64,000 nt of DNA from Rostratula benghalensis (Eukaryota; Chordata; Aves; Charadriiformes; Rostratulidae): positions 3,876,545 through 3,940,544 of the forward strand of contig VXAI01000020.1 in assembly GCA_013399305.1 (NCBI GenBank), written 5' to 3'. Numbering within the stretch: position 1 is the stretch's first letter; every line of letters starts with the position of its first letter. The notes below the pieces were generated by a model. That model saw only the letters and a list, made by a program, of their open reading frames with translations, did no database searches and was not told the origin of the DNA. The translations under genes were made by a program, and so were the position numbers. This document shows, piece after piece, positions 12,201 to 25,160 of the stretch.

Positions 12201-13222
12201 ATCAAGAAAATATTGCAATTTTAAATGTCTGTATATATAAAAATATAAACCATTTTAAAATACACTTTTCATATTTGTAAATATACTTTTGTCTTAAACT
12301 CAGCAGGCTTTTGAAGAAATAAACTTACTAAAAGGAAAAGCAGTAATTACGTATTTTCAAAACTACAGAAATTTTCAATAGTTAGGTTATGTGCTTTATC
12401 ATTAGATCATTTCTAGTTTCCTGCTTTACAAGTTTTTAAAAAAACAAAACAATATATGTTTTCATGCAGACAGTGTCATTTACACTGCATTTTGACATGG
12501 TATTAGTCAAAAGTTGCAGTGTAGTCTTTCTGTTTTAGGAAGTTCCCTTTTGAAAATTTGAAAACATTAAAGTGAAAATGAAGAGACTGGTGGAGAAAAA
12601 ACTATAGTATGATTTTGATCTAGTAAAATATCTGATAGATCCAAAGAAACGAAAAAAAGACAGTGACATTTCCCACCAGTTCTGACAGTACCCATGGGGC
12701 TAAACAAATTTAGAAATGGAAGTTTTATGTGCTTCTTTTCCAGGGATCTAGAGAGCCCTTTGAGGTATCAAGACATTGGATCCATCCCTCTGTTCGGATA
12801 GAACTGATACTTGCTTTCTGTGTTCTTTTCTGAGCTGAAATATGTGTAAGAGCAATTGAGGAAACAGTACTAAAAGCAAGCAGCCCATACTTTCCTGGGC
12901 ACAGTCCAAATGGTCAAAATTAAAATCCCTGTTACTGGTTCAGAAAAGAAGTTGGTGTAAATGTATGTAGGGCAGTGCAGTGTGCCACAAGCCATACAGC
13001 ACATCACTGCTTTTGGCAGAGCTTGAAGATACCTGAAGGACTTTGCAATGCATACACAGTTTATATAGTATGTAGTTAGGTACTTTCCACGTTTCTCCCC
13101 TATTCACACAAACCTCAATATCTGTACCATAGATATGGAAATTGTAAGGAGATGAAGATTTCTGTATTTCAGACTATACAATTTTTTGTTATGGCACTTT
13201 GTTGGCAATGTCCTTGTTCAGA
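9241..13222. other. No gene seen; AT-rich unique DNA
   Basis: About 4 kb of strongly AT-rich sequence with many short poly-A/T runs and an (AAAAT)n-like tract at about 11209-11225. A small AT palindromic cluster (AAATTGCAAATTTAAATTTAAA) lies at about 10455-10476. No recognised element. Confidence 0.6.
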
Positions 13223-13237
13223 NNNNNNNNNNNNNNN
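13223..13237. other. Assembly gap (15 N)
   Basis: Fifteen consecutive undetermined bases interrupt otherwise unique sequence. The open frame spanning them is unreliable because codons are unknown and the gap length may be arbitrary. Confidence 0.99.
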
Positions 13238-13820
13238 TAAAAGAGATATCACATCCAAACCACTTCATTTTTTCAAAAGCATTTCAGTTGCTCTGGAATA
13301 CTTTGATGTCATAATTTCTGTGACAAGCTGTGCTATGCATTCCCAGCAGAAGGAGCAGAAGGTCCTGGAGCACCAAGGCTGTCTTTCCTTTTGATTACTC
13401 CAAGTGCTATATTGAAATAACTTTAATGCAAAGTACACATTGAAATGTTGTCATTTGAGCTCAGCCTTTTGGAAAATTCACAAATCCTTTAAATGTCACC
13501 TTTGTATACAGAAGCCTACCATTAAATAAATTAAGAGCTCTTTTATAATGTAGGGTTCCATCTATTGAATTCTTTGAGAAGAAAATGTTAAAAGGGGTAA
13601 GTAAGAAAAGTAGATTAATGGGTTAAATCTCTTTATATATTATCACTTCAAAAGCCAATTTCTTGTTTCCCCTCTGGCAAAATTACTATTCTTAGCTTTC
13701 TTTTCTAAGAGTTGTTAGATATTTCTGAGTCTGGGGGAAAGTTGAAGGACTGGGCTGGGTGACAGATGATTCACATGTTTTACTGTTTTAGGCCATCCCA
13801 GTTTGCATCGAAGATTATAT

Positions 13821-14068
13821 ATTCATAGAATCATAGAAACATTCAGGTTGAGTCCAACCATCAGCCCTACTCTATGAATTCCTCCTTTACACCAAATCTC
13901 CCAACACCACATCTAAACGATTCTTAGACACATTCAGGACTGGGACTCAACCACCCCCCTGGGCAGCCTATTCCAGTGTCTGACCGCTCTTTCTGGGAAA
14001 AATTCTTTCCTAATGTTCAGCCTCAACATACCCTGTTGCAGCTTGAAGCCATTCCCTCTGTTCTTTTC
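13821..14068 (-). mobile_element. CR1 LINE 3'-end fragment (reverse orientation)
   Basis: The plus strand shows the reverse-complement CR1 signature in order: ATTCATAGAATCATAGAA, then AGTCCAACCATC, CCAACACCACATCTAAACGA, GACTCAACCACC, CTGGGCAGCCTATTCCAGTG, a TTTCTGGGAAAAATTCTTTC block and GCTTGAAGCCATTCCCTCTG. This spans the 3' UTR and the ORF2 C-terminus on the minus strand. Several small deletions relative to the usual pattern break any frame. It is 5' truncated after the CATTCCCTCTGTTCTTTT block. Confidence 0.93.
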
Positions 14069-17000
14069 ATATGGCATATGAAGTTGTACCAGGAATTACA
14101 GACCCGCCAATAAGTTATTAAGAGATTTGTGAGTTATTTGGAGGTGTTGGGGGTATTTTCTGTCTCTGGTGCTGAGTTGAAATTAAATCACCTTCTGATG
14201 GCAATGTTCCTCTTCTGTCTGTTCTCTCGTCAGTGAACCTTAAATCATGAACCATAACATCTTATACCCAATTGCCTGCCCTCATATTCTCATTTCACAA
14301 ATGTTTTTTTCACTAAGTGTAAACTTCCTTACGGCATGTAATTTCCTTTCTTTGCTTACCCCCAAGTGTTTCAGCCTTATGACTTCAGACAAAGATCTTC
14401 TTTTGACACCCTCCTCCGCTAGTTCTGTCTGCTTAAATCTGAAATGGTACTCTTTTTCTGCCATTAGTAGCTACCACATTTAAACATTTATTGGCTTTTC
14501 ACAAAATAAAAGTTGGATAGTTCTTTCTCTTCCAGCATTTAAACTGGTTAATTTTTTCTCATTAAGGATTCTGAAGAAATCTTTCTGTTTGCTTTCTGAT
14601 GCTTGGAAAACCAAAGATTTTTCTTTTCCCTTTCTCAAGGACACGCAGTCTATCAGTCTTGGCAGGAACTCATAGTAGATTATGTGTCTGAAAATATTCC
14701 ACCAGAATTCTGTTTTCTTTTGCTTTTATATTTTTCACTTTCTGCTCTCAAGAGACTTCTGTGTTCCCAGAGTAACATAGGTAAATATATTCCTATATTT
14801 TGTGCTTATTTAGCAGGCTAACTCACCAAAAAAAAATATTTTGGAAATTCGTACTGTCCAAGAAGAGACTCATTTAATGGTTCAAGTCTTGGGCAATTTA
14901 CAAAGTTTTCTTTTGACTTTTCCCGTTATGAACTCTGCATTCAAAAATATACAGTTATAAACAGAAAAGCATAGTGTTATCTCTAAATTCCAACAGTTCC
15001 CTGGGATACCTGGTACCATTACAGTGATTCAATGACAATTCTGAGTTTGTGTGCAAATTCAGTTGCCCTGCTCATGCATTTCCTTGTTCTACAAAGTCTA
15101 TAAAAACAGAACAATACAAAACAATGAACATAAGTATATTTTTTAGCCTCAATTTTTATGAAATAACCCTTTAGATAACACATCTTAGAAGCTTAGCAGA
15201 TTGGAGCAAAAGCAACATTGTTTAGATGCCTTTAATAATGCAAAGATGATTCCTTTTCTCTGTGTTCTGACCATCAGAAAATGTATGAGTGGAAAGTCAA
15301 GGTGCTTTACAGTATAAGGAGTTACCCTTATACTATAGTTTCTGCGGTTTACTGATGCAGCAAACAGTAGGTTATTTCCCAACTAAGTTCAACAGTTGTT
15401 TTAAGGAGCAATCCAGACCTTTTAATTTGCTAAATATTGCCAAGAGAGGTGGTCAGAAATGTTGCTGAATATCTCAATAAAGTCTGTGTAACAAAATGTT
15501 ACTGAAAGAAGTTTCTCCTCTTGCCCTGCTGGGTGTAATACTGCCTCTTTTCATCTTCATAACTCACAGATGAGAAGGGTTTATGTAAATATATTGATGA
15601 AGTTAGAAAAGATACATAAGGGGTGAAAAGCTCCCTGAAAGAGGCCAGAATAGGAGAGGAAAGCACAAATAACATACTACTGTATTCAGAACTGAACAGA
15701 GCATTAAAACAGCATTTAATACTATGGTTCCTGGCAGTTCTTCCTGCAGATGTGAGAATAAATATCCAAAATAAAACAAATGAAGAAACTTTTTAGGTAG
15801 CAAGCAAGGTTGAAGCTCTTGAATGTTTATTGTTAAATCTAAAAATTAAAGGAAAAGCACTGGAATAAATTCAGAAACTTTTTTTACCAGAATAATAAAT
15901 GGGAAGATCAACAGAAAGAAAATAAAAATGACATGCATAAGAGAAAAAAACATAAAAAAAAAATAATTTGACAGTCTGCTTTCCTATTATTTGAAATTAC
16001 ATCAATAATACTAGTTATGCCTCAACATCTCATTTTAAAAAGGTGATATCTCAGTAGAGTCATGAGTTTTCCAACATCATAATTAACTCAAAGGTCTGTC
16101 TCAAAAGCAAAAGGAATTAACAATGGCATAACTTGTGCAGGAACATTTTCTTAGAACACTTGTTCAGCTTATGTGTTACTATAACCTTCCAAAAAGAAGT
16201 TCACGGAAACAGGTAGAATTAGGCTTATTCATTTATTGTCTTTCATCTATGATGGCTTTGTCACTTTAGTAGTACTTAATCCTCATTGTCATGTGCACTT
16301 GAGTACTTCATCATCAGTCTCAGTATTTGTCAATATTATCTAAAAGACAACAGATACAGGATATATAGGCAAAGGGCAACATAAAGTTATTGGAAAACAT
16401 CCAAAATAAGCTGCCTTGTGCCACCATCACATTTGAATCCAAATTAAAATCTAATTTAAAAGAAGCCTAAATTAAAAAAGCTTATTTAATTCTTTCAATT
16501 TGCAAAACTATTCCATTCCATTAGGCAACTAATTTGTACCTGTCAGATACAGAATGAAAGTGGTCCCTCTCTGGAGGAAACTTCCTACTTGTAGTAATTA
16601 GGTGTGAAGAACCTGGGAAGATGCCTATACTTTCATAGTTGCCTAGGTTTAACTCTCAGAGCTCATCAGCCCATGGGTAAATGCAATTGGAGTGTCAGCT
16701 TCAATAGTTTCATGCTACAGAAGGCTAAAATGAGGTTACATATTTCATAATTAAATAACAAAATTACTTTAATTTTTGTTCGAGAATCATGAAAGGTTAC
16801 CTTTGTGATATCCATGTATATAAATCCCTTCTGTTGATCTATTATTCTAATAAGCTTTTAGAGACAGTATGAAGAGGTCTTGATTATTATTAGAAGATAC
16901 GAGCCAGGAGAATGCAAGTAATGAACAACATCAAGGCAATAATAAACAACGTGAAGCTAACAGAACTGTGCAGATGAAATAGAATTGCTTGTCTTGACAT

Positions 17001-17906
17001 TCCCTTTGGATTGCACCTCCATTTATCTGTTTACTTCTTCCCTAAGAACATGTACCAGAATAGATGGGGAAAAAACCCAAATATACAATTTGCTGGAGAA
17101 AATGAAACACTGAACTTGTCACTTAAAACTATTTCTCTGTACTTTTCTAAACACTGCACAATTTTTTAAGGAAAAATATGTTCATCAAAATTTTTAGGGT
17201 TTTTTGTAGTCTGTTTGTACATGAAAATAACATATTTCTGGATCAGATGGAGCTTGGCTTGAGCATCCTTCAGTTTATAGCAGACACTTTTATTATTTTA
17301 CAACAATATATTATTTATATATTTTACAATATGTCATTGCAAAGGCAAAAGGGAGAGGGGGGAGGAAGAATAATTACACTGGTTTATTACATTATGTCAA
17401 TTTAAATCAAAACAAGTGTGAAGTTTGTAATTTAAAAAAGTCCAAAGTTTTATAAACTGATGTGGAGGTGTATCACTGAATTACAGGGAAGAAATTATTT
17501 GGATTGGTGAAAAGACTGGCTTTATTTCATTGCCTTGTCCCTGGAGTACCTTCATTTTCTAACGAAGTGAGCATTAAGCTGACTGTAAGTCCCCTTAAGG
17601 GTGAACATGAGCTTTGCAAAGTTTAAGTAGGAAAATCTCTATAAACCTCAGCTGTTTAAGAAAACAAAAGCAACGTCTAAATGTTCCCATATAAAAGGAG
17701 GAATGGTAGTTTTTATATTCCTGCAGAGTTCCTTTCATTAAATTGAATAATTATCTTGAAAATAAGTTGATATTAGATGAATACACACAACTAGAATTCC
17801 ACAGCGTACTTTCAAGAATGGTACATATGTGGAAAAGAGCAACCTTTTATTTTACATTTTCTACAATGCTTATAGTAATTTTGTTAACACTTTAAAATTT
17901 GTTGCA
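14069..17906. other. No gene seen; AT-rich unique DNA
   Basis: About 3.8 kb with no recognised transposon, RNA gene or exon. Open frames are short and scattered across frames as expected by chance. Confidence 0.6.
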
Positions 17907-17917
17907 CCAGTAGGGGG
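17907..17917 (+). promoter_or_regulatory. CTCF-core-like motif
   Basis: The sequence CCAGTAGGGGG matches the central part of the vertebrate CTCF consensus (CCASYAGRKGGC), but the next bases are TTAT rather than the preferred GC-rich end. A single motif match can occur by chance. Confidence 0.22.
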
Positions 17918-20900
17918 TTATGATCCCACAGCATCAAATTAGCATAAGCACAAGCCTGTTACATACAGCTGAGGACAGAAGGGGCTTGTTAGGAATTTAC
18001 AGCAGCAAGAAATAATTGTTTTGTCCTAAAGGGGAATGAATTCTAAAAAGTTCACCAAAGATTAGCAGGAAAAGTGGGGCTGCCTATGGCACTTTTATCT
18101 GAATTCTTGAGTCTCAGATACTGATAAAGATGAGTTTAAAAGGCTACACTGGTTGCAATATAAAAATAATCAGTGTTCTTTTATAAAACAAATTGGATAG
18201 CTACTGGGAATGCTGAAAAAATTAAAACCCCAGTACATTGCACACTCTGTGTGGCTGGATTTTACATATGTAGTGATGTTCTTTAGTCTAAGTAATCCTT
18301 ACATTTTTTAAGGGTTTTTTGTATAAACTTTTCCAATATTTGAATATATCTGCATTGTGTAACTGTGCTGAAAATAACATAATCACTACTGTCTACCACC
18401 GACAAGCTCCCAGTTGGTAGTAAAAAGTACCTTTAAAAAGCTTCAAATTGCTAGACTGGAATATATGTTTCTTCAAAAGTAATGGATATTATATTTCATA
18501 GGCATGGAATTTGATTTTGTAGGGAGCTGGGAGAGCATTCTTTGCTGCTTGCTGAACAACAAATATTACAGGAAGAGTATATCCACTAGAACAAAAGGAG
18601 CTACTTTTCAGAGGTGATTGAAAATATTTGACAGATAATAAAAAAATCCAGGTTTGTGGAAATCATTATGTTTTAAGAGGAGATTTCAATCTCCACAAAA
18701 CTATTTCAGAGAAACTCCTCTAAAAATAAATGCAGCATTTTCACGTCATAGGAATATTAATTTTAGTTTATTTACTTAACTTTTGAATTATATCAGCACC
18801 AGTTTTATGAATATATTTGGTTATCTATATTATATTGAATATTTCTACATTGTTTGTCTTAAGGCAATATTTGGCTCCTAATGAAAATATGGAACTTTTT
18901 CACTTACATGGGGAAAAATGTGAGTTCTTCACTTTGTCTTGGAACAAAACCAAATTTCAACACATTAGAAAATGAAGAAGGAACTGAAAAAGTTACCTGA
19001 GACCCATCTTTCAAATCTCTTGTGGATGACAGATATTAGCAGTTTGGAAATACTCTTTCATAAAGAAAGCTGAGGATATCACTGGGTAAAATGACGTGAT
19101 AAAGAAACATGAAATAATGAAGATGACAAAAGTATTAAAACAGATCTACGTATTTATTTTTTTTTTTTCATTTTAAATGTTTCCACTTAAAGAAGGAATA
19201 GAAATTGATATTGCATTTCCACAATTTTAAACCAGAGACATGTAAATACCTTCATACTATCTATGCACTGAACTTGTGAAGTCAGTGAAGACAATATGTC
19301 ACCTGAAACAAAAAACTTAATATATCTTATGTAATGAATGCAGAATTTATTAGGAAATATTGCTATTAGTTATCCTCCACGATGATCTCAGGTTCAGGAA
19401 AAATGAGGAAAACCTGCTCATTTTTATTTTAGTTTTGACAAAATCTCATTTTTCCTATGGCTTTACTGCTCATACAAATAGTAAATTTGTTTTTAAGGAC
19501 GGGATTTTCCTTCTGCGTTCTTCTGACTTCTTGTATGCTGCAGGGGCAGGCTTTTTTGCAGCTTTTTTAAATGAAAGAAATGGCTTGTCTTTTTGTGCTG
19601 CTTCTTTCTCAGAAATTTGTGTAGAAAAATAATTCCGGTAATTTTTCAGGTGTCTGAAAATCCTGATGCGTTATGGGTTGTACTTGTCACTAAAGTGTTC
19701 CTTCTTAACAGTTTTGGGAAATGCTATTAATTTAATCATCAAGAAGAAAATAATTAAATGATGGGATCAAAATCAACAGTCCCTGAAATTTAAAGCAAAG
19801 GTGGATAAAGGCAAATGAACAGCCAAGGAAATGAACCTATAGGTTCATTAATCTTGATAAGCTTCAAAATCTTTACATGTTTCCAGAGCCAAGTGTAACA
19901 GAATGTTTATTAAAAGCTCTGAATAAAGGGATTACATTTATTAATTGGTAGGTAAAGAAAGATGTTTGTGAAGATAATCTATGATTAAGTTACACCATGT
20001 AAAACAAAAAGCTATTGACATTAATCTGTATTTTGTTACTGATCTCTGGAATAGATCTTGGGAAAGTTACCTTATGTCTATGTTAATTTCTCTACTATTA
20101 AAAGGACTTAACATAAAGTGACATTCACTTCTTTAATTCTTTCAAAATTTCTAAAGATTTTTTAGATGCAAGAGATGGAAAAGTAATATGTCAAGCCAGT
20201 TTAAAATTGATCTGCGACAACGAGAAAGAGGAAAGAATTTCTGGAGGCAAGTTGAATGTTTGTGGCTAGTTAGAAGGTATAAAATGCTATTTTAAAGTTA
20301 AAAAATGCCAGATAGGTGTAAATGTTACTTATCTACATAGAACTGACATTTAAAAGCTACCGTGAGATTGTCTCCAAAATAAGTTGAATTTTAATTAAAC
20401 TTACTGAATACCTATATATATGTATATATTCCTTGTGATATTTCAGTCAAAGCCACATGAAAGTTTTGCAAATTAATGAAGCTCTAGAATCATATCAAGC
20501 TAAGAAAAATGAAAAAAAAAAAAGAAATTAGATGCCTACTTTGATTTCAGTTTTGGCATTACTGGGGATGTGGCTACAGCAAAAGTTAGAGCATTTTAGA
20601 GAACCCTGATAATGATACACTTTGTTAATAATAACATTTGGCCCAGAATACCTGGATGCACAATTTGATTTGATAAACATGGCAAATTGTTCCTTTAGAT
20701 TAAAATAGCAAGATGAATGCATGATAGAAGGCCTAAATATGATATTGGAAATGTTAACTTCAGAAATATTGTTTGACCACTAATATGACAATTAGGCTTC
20801 TGTGACAATCACTATGGAATGAAGTTAACACATTTATACACTGGGATGTAATTAGCTTCCCTCTACTAAATCCTAACTTTTGTTTTTTACATCAAAATAA

Positions 20901-21279
20901 AAATCTTCTGTAATACAATTCTTCTAACACTTGTCTCAGGATATTTTGCTTTTTTTATATGTTAATTGGTCTAGGATTTGGGAGAATCTGGAAGCTTGGC
21001 AAATAAACTTGTGATATACATAAACTTGCCTGTTTTAAAATGCTTTAAGCATTGAACTACTCCAGGATTAAGATTGCTTCTGTAAAGTATAGTATCTTTA
21101 TATATGTTAATGTAAGTTGATTAAGTGTAGATTTATACAAAACATACTTCTCAATCCTTGAACATTTTGAGAATTCATATTCAAATTCAGAGTTCTTATG
21201 AGTCCTGTCAATGTGATCTGGGTGAATTCTTAAGATCCTTGACCAGTTTCACTGGTGATCACCAGTCACACAGACTCAG
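17918..21279. other. No gene seen; AT-rich unique DNA
   Basis: About 3.4 kb of AT-rich sequence with short poly-A/T runs (for example 19155-19168 and 20512-20525). Nothing recognised until the CR1 ORF1 remnant. Confidence 0.6.
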
Positions 21280-22010
21280 CTCCCAAGAGACCGGCCTTCT
21301 CAAAGGTCAATCCATGATCACAGAAGCCAAAACGATTGAATATGGAACCAGCCATGCAGTCACCATGCATCCACCTGTTCAATTTTTCTCCTTCCTGAAC
21401 CTACTTTCTCTGACTGGGAGGACAGAGAACACCACTTGTGTTAAAGATCCTTTTAGCATTGTTCCAAGGGGCATATAGTCTCTTTTGATAGTTCCAAGTT
21501 GCTTCATTCATATTGTTAGAACCAACATGGAATAGCAGGAGCAGATGATAACGTAAAGATTCAACAAAGCAGCCTCTCAGTAACATCATGAATATGAGCT
21601 CCTGGTAGGCAGCAAACATTTCTAGAGATATTACCTGAAGGGCAAAAGGATGCTTTTGTGCTTCTAAGCAATGGCTCTCCAATTATTAATACTGTACGTG
21701 CTTTTCTGGTGGCACTGATTCTAAGACAGGTGAGCGGCCGGATCAACTTTTTATGGTTGCCTTCTGGATCCTGCCTATTACTCACATGTTCTTCATCCTC
21801 CAACACTAGAGTGCTGTGTAGGGGCAGTGCAGAGGATGGGGGAAGATTCTTCCTTCTACCTCCAGCAGAGACAAGTGTCCAGCCTTCTTCATTTAATGAG
21901 TTACTTGTGTCAGTCAGCTTAAGTCTGAATTTAGGCTTACCTTCCCTCTCACAGCCTCGAGGCAGGACTGTCACTCAGCCTGGGACAGTGCACAGTATCA
22001 TGTGTTGATC
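21280..22010 (-). pseudogene. CR1 LINE ORF1 remnant (esterase-like domain), frameshifted
   Basis: On the minus strand this segment encodes a decayed CR1 ORF1 protein. ORF1 of CR1 elements is an RNA-binding/particle protein with a GDSL/SGNH esterase-like domain. Frame A (21974 down to 21561) carries EEGWTLVSAGGRRK, then VLIIGEPLLRSTKASFCP and NVCCLPGAHIHDVTERL. The family normally shows a GDS catalytic block at the GEP site, so the nucleophile Ser is lost. Near 21560 the frame shifts; frame B (to 21401) continues with YHLLLLFHVGSNNMNEATW, equivalent to the family's HVGTND block. Past its stop, further decayed matches follow (RWMHGDC, FGFCDHGLTFE). There are at least one frameshift and several stops. 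It was seemingly inserted as a 5' or internal CR1 piece, since no ORF2 was seen adjoining. The left boundary is uncertain and could extend to about 21180. Confidence 0.88.
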
Positions 22011-22230
22011 TCCTTCCTGCTCACATTCATGGATATTGTGCTTCCCGTTGGTCTCCTCTTGTTATTTAATGCAGGTAAACCATGATGGCTTAAATGTATT
22101 TATTGTATACTAATGAAATGCTCTTTGTAGCATATGACATAACGCTTTCCTTTATTAATAAGAATTAAGAAAAAACCTTTCATAAGTAAACTGTCAATAC
22201 ATGCTGTGTATTAGAAAACGTTCATGAAGG

Positions 22231-22280
22231 TTTCTATTCTTGTTATTTCTCTCTTATTTCTATTCTTATTTCTCTCTCAT
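22231..22280. repeat. Short tandem duplication, pyrimidine-rich
   Basis: Two imperfect copies of a unit reading TCTATTCTTGTTATTTCTCTC (second copy TCTATTCTTATTTCTCTC) lie head to tail. The difference is a 3-base deletion in the second copy. It looks like a recent replication-slippage duplication. Confidence 0.75.
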
Positions 22281-24252
22281 TATTACACAAATTCAAAGCA
22301 TGCTGGTACAACGTTATAAAAGCAGTAAAGTCTCCAGCTGACTACAGCAGGTCTGGAATCTGAGTTGCAATTATTGGTGCTATTCTAGCACACTGGTCCT
22401 GGGACTCCTGGGCAATGGCACACTCTTTTAGTCAGTCTCCAACCATTCAACTTTGTCTTCTGCTTTCTGGAAATGAATTGGCCTTGATGGTTTTAGAACT
22501 GAGCGTGTCTCTATGATGCTGGCACAAAGACAAAGCTCCAGGCTGAGACACTGAAGAGCTGATTTACCCATCACTTTCAACTAGCTAATAGAAAGCGGTT
22601 GACACAAAAATATATTTCAGTGAAGAAAAAAATTGCAAAACTGTCTATGAAATATATTTTCTATTTTTTGGCAAGATTTAATTCCACATTTCCTAGATGA
22701 TGACAGGCGATTTTTACCAAGCTAGGCACTCAAGGCTTTTTTTTTGTGCATAAGTTGAATTTTAATAACTCCCACAGGGAGACATTGCGGAAATTGTCAC
22801 ACCATGCTTGATCACTATCTTCATCTATGTTTGACACTATAAGAGTGCTGCTGCTTTAAAGAAATATGAGTCCTTCTCATTCCATTACACAATATCATAT
22901 GTAATTATTATCAGACCTGTTTGCACAGAAGCCATTCTCTATAACAGGAGAATTTACACCTTAAACTGTTAAGTTTACATTCTGTTTCATCAGGGGTCTT
23001 TTGGTTAAGGTAGAAGTATTACTAATAGTAATAAAGATGTTAATACTTTTTAAAAAGTCAAATGTGGGGTTTTTTTCCTTCAGTGTCCACTTATAGTTGT
23101 GAATCAGTAAACTGCATAGGGAAACGTATACATATCTAGGTCAGCAAACAAGTATCTTTTAACTAATGAAAACAAAAGGAATTGTCATGGCTTATTTTTC
23201 TTTATTCTCGTTTCAAGTTCTATAGCTTTAAACTGCAGGAAGGGAAGTTTTATTTTTGTTTTTCTTTAATACAAGAAGTTGAAACTATCCTAATAAAACC
23301 TGTGCTGCAAGGCACAACAGCCCTTAGAGGAATAACAGTGTTAGGTATCTCATAGAATGATTCTTTAATTTTTTCCAGTTATATCAATCCAAAATAATTA
23401 GACTTTAAAATGTGAAGGAACACCTTAACAAGAGCATGATATTCTTACTCATGACTCAGATGTGGCTGGGACTGGAAACAGCTCGTGTGACTATTGCCTA
23501 TCCCCACATTCATGTGTTCATGAAGAGTTTACATCAGTAAAGTGAAAAGCACTTTCTCATGAGAAATACAACAAAATTGATATTAAAAAAGAAGGAAGGT
23601 AAATGTCCCTTCAACATAATTAAAACTCCTGAGGGTAAGCATTAAGGTGAAGCCTAGTAGGATAACAGCTTTTCTTTCTACAGTACTCAAGTATAACTAC
23701 TGAGCTTACTTAAACATCATTATTAATTGTAACAATGAAAATAAAATACATTAATAATAAAATGTAAGCAATTTAGACATCACAACAGCAAAAAAATAAA
23801 AAGAGTTCTTTACCAAGTTCTGTGTGGTAGTAACAGAGCTCTGAGACCATCTGTCCTGCTGAACTGTCAAAAGGGAAAAAAAACATTATGCAAAGCATAA
23901 CCAAAGACTGATTTTATCTAGGATTATGTTCTAAACAACGTGAAGCATTGTGCCCCAGTTGCCTTAATTACGCTGCAGTATCTGAACACTACCTTCCCTG
24001 CATGTTGCAGAGCTCCTGTGGAGTTCTGTAACTTCTTTCCTTAGAAGTTTAGCAGCTCCAAAGGATCCTGACATTATCTCTGCTATGCTGCTAATGGCTG
24101 CCCTGGCTCCCACTAGCACGAGTGGCAGGTCAAGTAACTGGGGTTACAGGCTCAACGCAACTGTCACTCGCAATTGGAGCCTTTCTGAAATGAGCCCCTC
24201 ATTACCAAGGACTGCCCTTGTCACACCATTGAGGTAAAGGCAATGAATAAAC
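22281..24252. other. No gene seen
   Basis: About 2 kb of unique DNA. The last 300 bases (about 23940-24240) are richer in GC and contain no recognisable coding frame or repeat. Confidence 0.55.
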
Positions 24253-24345
24253 ATAGAATCACAGAACCATATGACCATTTAGGTTGGAAAAGACTTTTAA
24301 GATCATCAAGTCCCACAATTAACCTAGCACTGCCAAGCCCACCAA
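24253..24345 (-). mobile_element. CR1 LINE 3'-terminal fragment (short, reverse orientation)
   Basis: The plus strand reads ATAGAATCACAGAACC, then TTTAGGTTGGAAAAGAC, TTTAAGATCATCAAGTCCCA and TTAACCTAGCACTGCCAAGC, the standard reverse-complement CR1 tail. Similarity fades after CCCACCA, so only about 90 bases remain. It could be longer but too diverged to see. Confidence 0.88.
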
Positions 24346-24990
24346 TTGTTTCATTGGGATTAGTGGAATTTTAAGAACGGTTTAGCAGCAGCCACCTAAT
24401 GCTTTAAGGTCAATCTATCTTCAACCCCCACCATAACCTCTTATTTTGAAGGCATTTCTGTTGAGTGCCAGAAGTTGAACATCTGGCATGAGGAATAAGG
24501 GAGATCTGGGAGAAGTGAAATTCTGTGCTGGGCTCCAGGCAGACTGCCCTCCAGGCTCTAGGGAAGTATCTCCTATCCCATGCCCTCCACCCCCTGCTGC
24601 ACCATCAGGAGCAGAAGAAAAGCAAAAAAGCTAACACACTTTTCTTCTTTAGCAAAGTCCTAATTGTCTGCATACTCTTTTTTGCTAGGTTATTGAAAAA
24701 CAGATGATTATGAAATATAAACCAGTCAGCATTATTTTTATAGCACCTTGTAAGTCTTTTGAGAATGTCTCCTTTAATACCATTAAATATCACGAGAGAT
24801 ATTATATGGATGTTAATTACAGGCCAAAGCATTTTAGAAGTTTAAATGTTGACCACTGAAAAATACAGTAAAATGGATGGGTCACCTAGTTTATGTGTCA
24901 GTAAATAAAGAACAGTCCTCTCTGCCATAACGTCATTGTCTGATGAGCCATCACTTAGGAGGTTCAAAGTGTCTGACAGGTTAAGTTTAC
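24346..24990. other. No gene seen
   Basis: Unique sequence after the CR1 tail. A short GC-richer patch lies at about 24510-24615. No exon or transposon recognised. Confidence 0.5.
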
Positions 24991-25160
24991 AGAAGTTGCA
25001 TTAAAGCAATTAGAAGATTATAACGGGGTTTTGGCACTTGAGCTTTCTGACAAATGGTCTTATAACAACAATTGGTCAGTTTATCTCCTTTTCTGTCAAG
25101 TATTCACCTTCACTGAAAGCTGCATTTTAATTTGTCTTAAAATTATGCATAACTAGATTA
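24991..25160. promoter_or_regulatory. Candidate conserved noncoding element (inferred from texture)
   Basis: Non-repetitive block containing AAAGCAATTAGAAGATTATAA, CAACAATTGG (SOX-like ACAAT cores) and GCATTTTAATTTG followed by TTATGCATAA. The clustering of homeodomain-, SOX- and POU-like cores in a balanced-composition patch is enhancer-like, but conservation cannot be seen here. Confidence 0.2.

Noticed and set aside
13152..13394. 80-codon frame crossing the N gap
   Set aside because: Six unknown residues and an unknown true gap length; frame continuity cannot be trusted.
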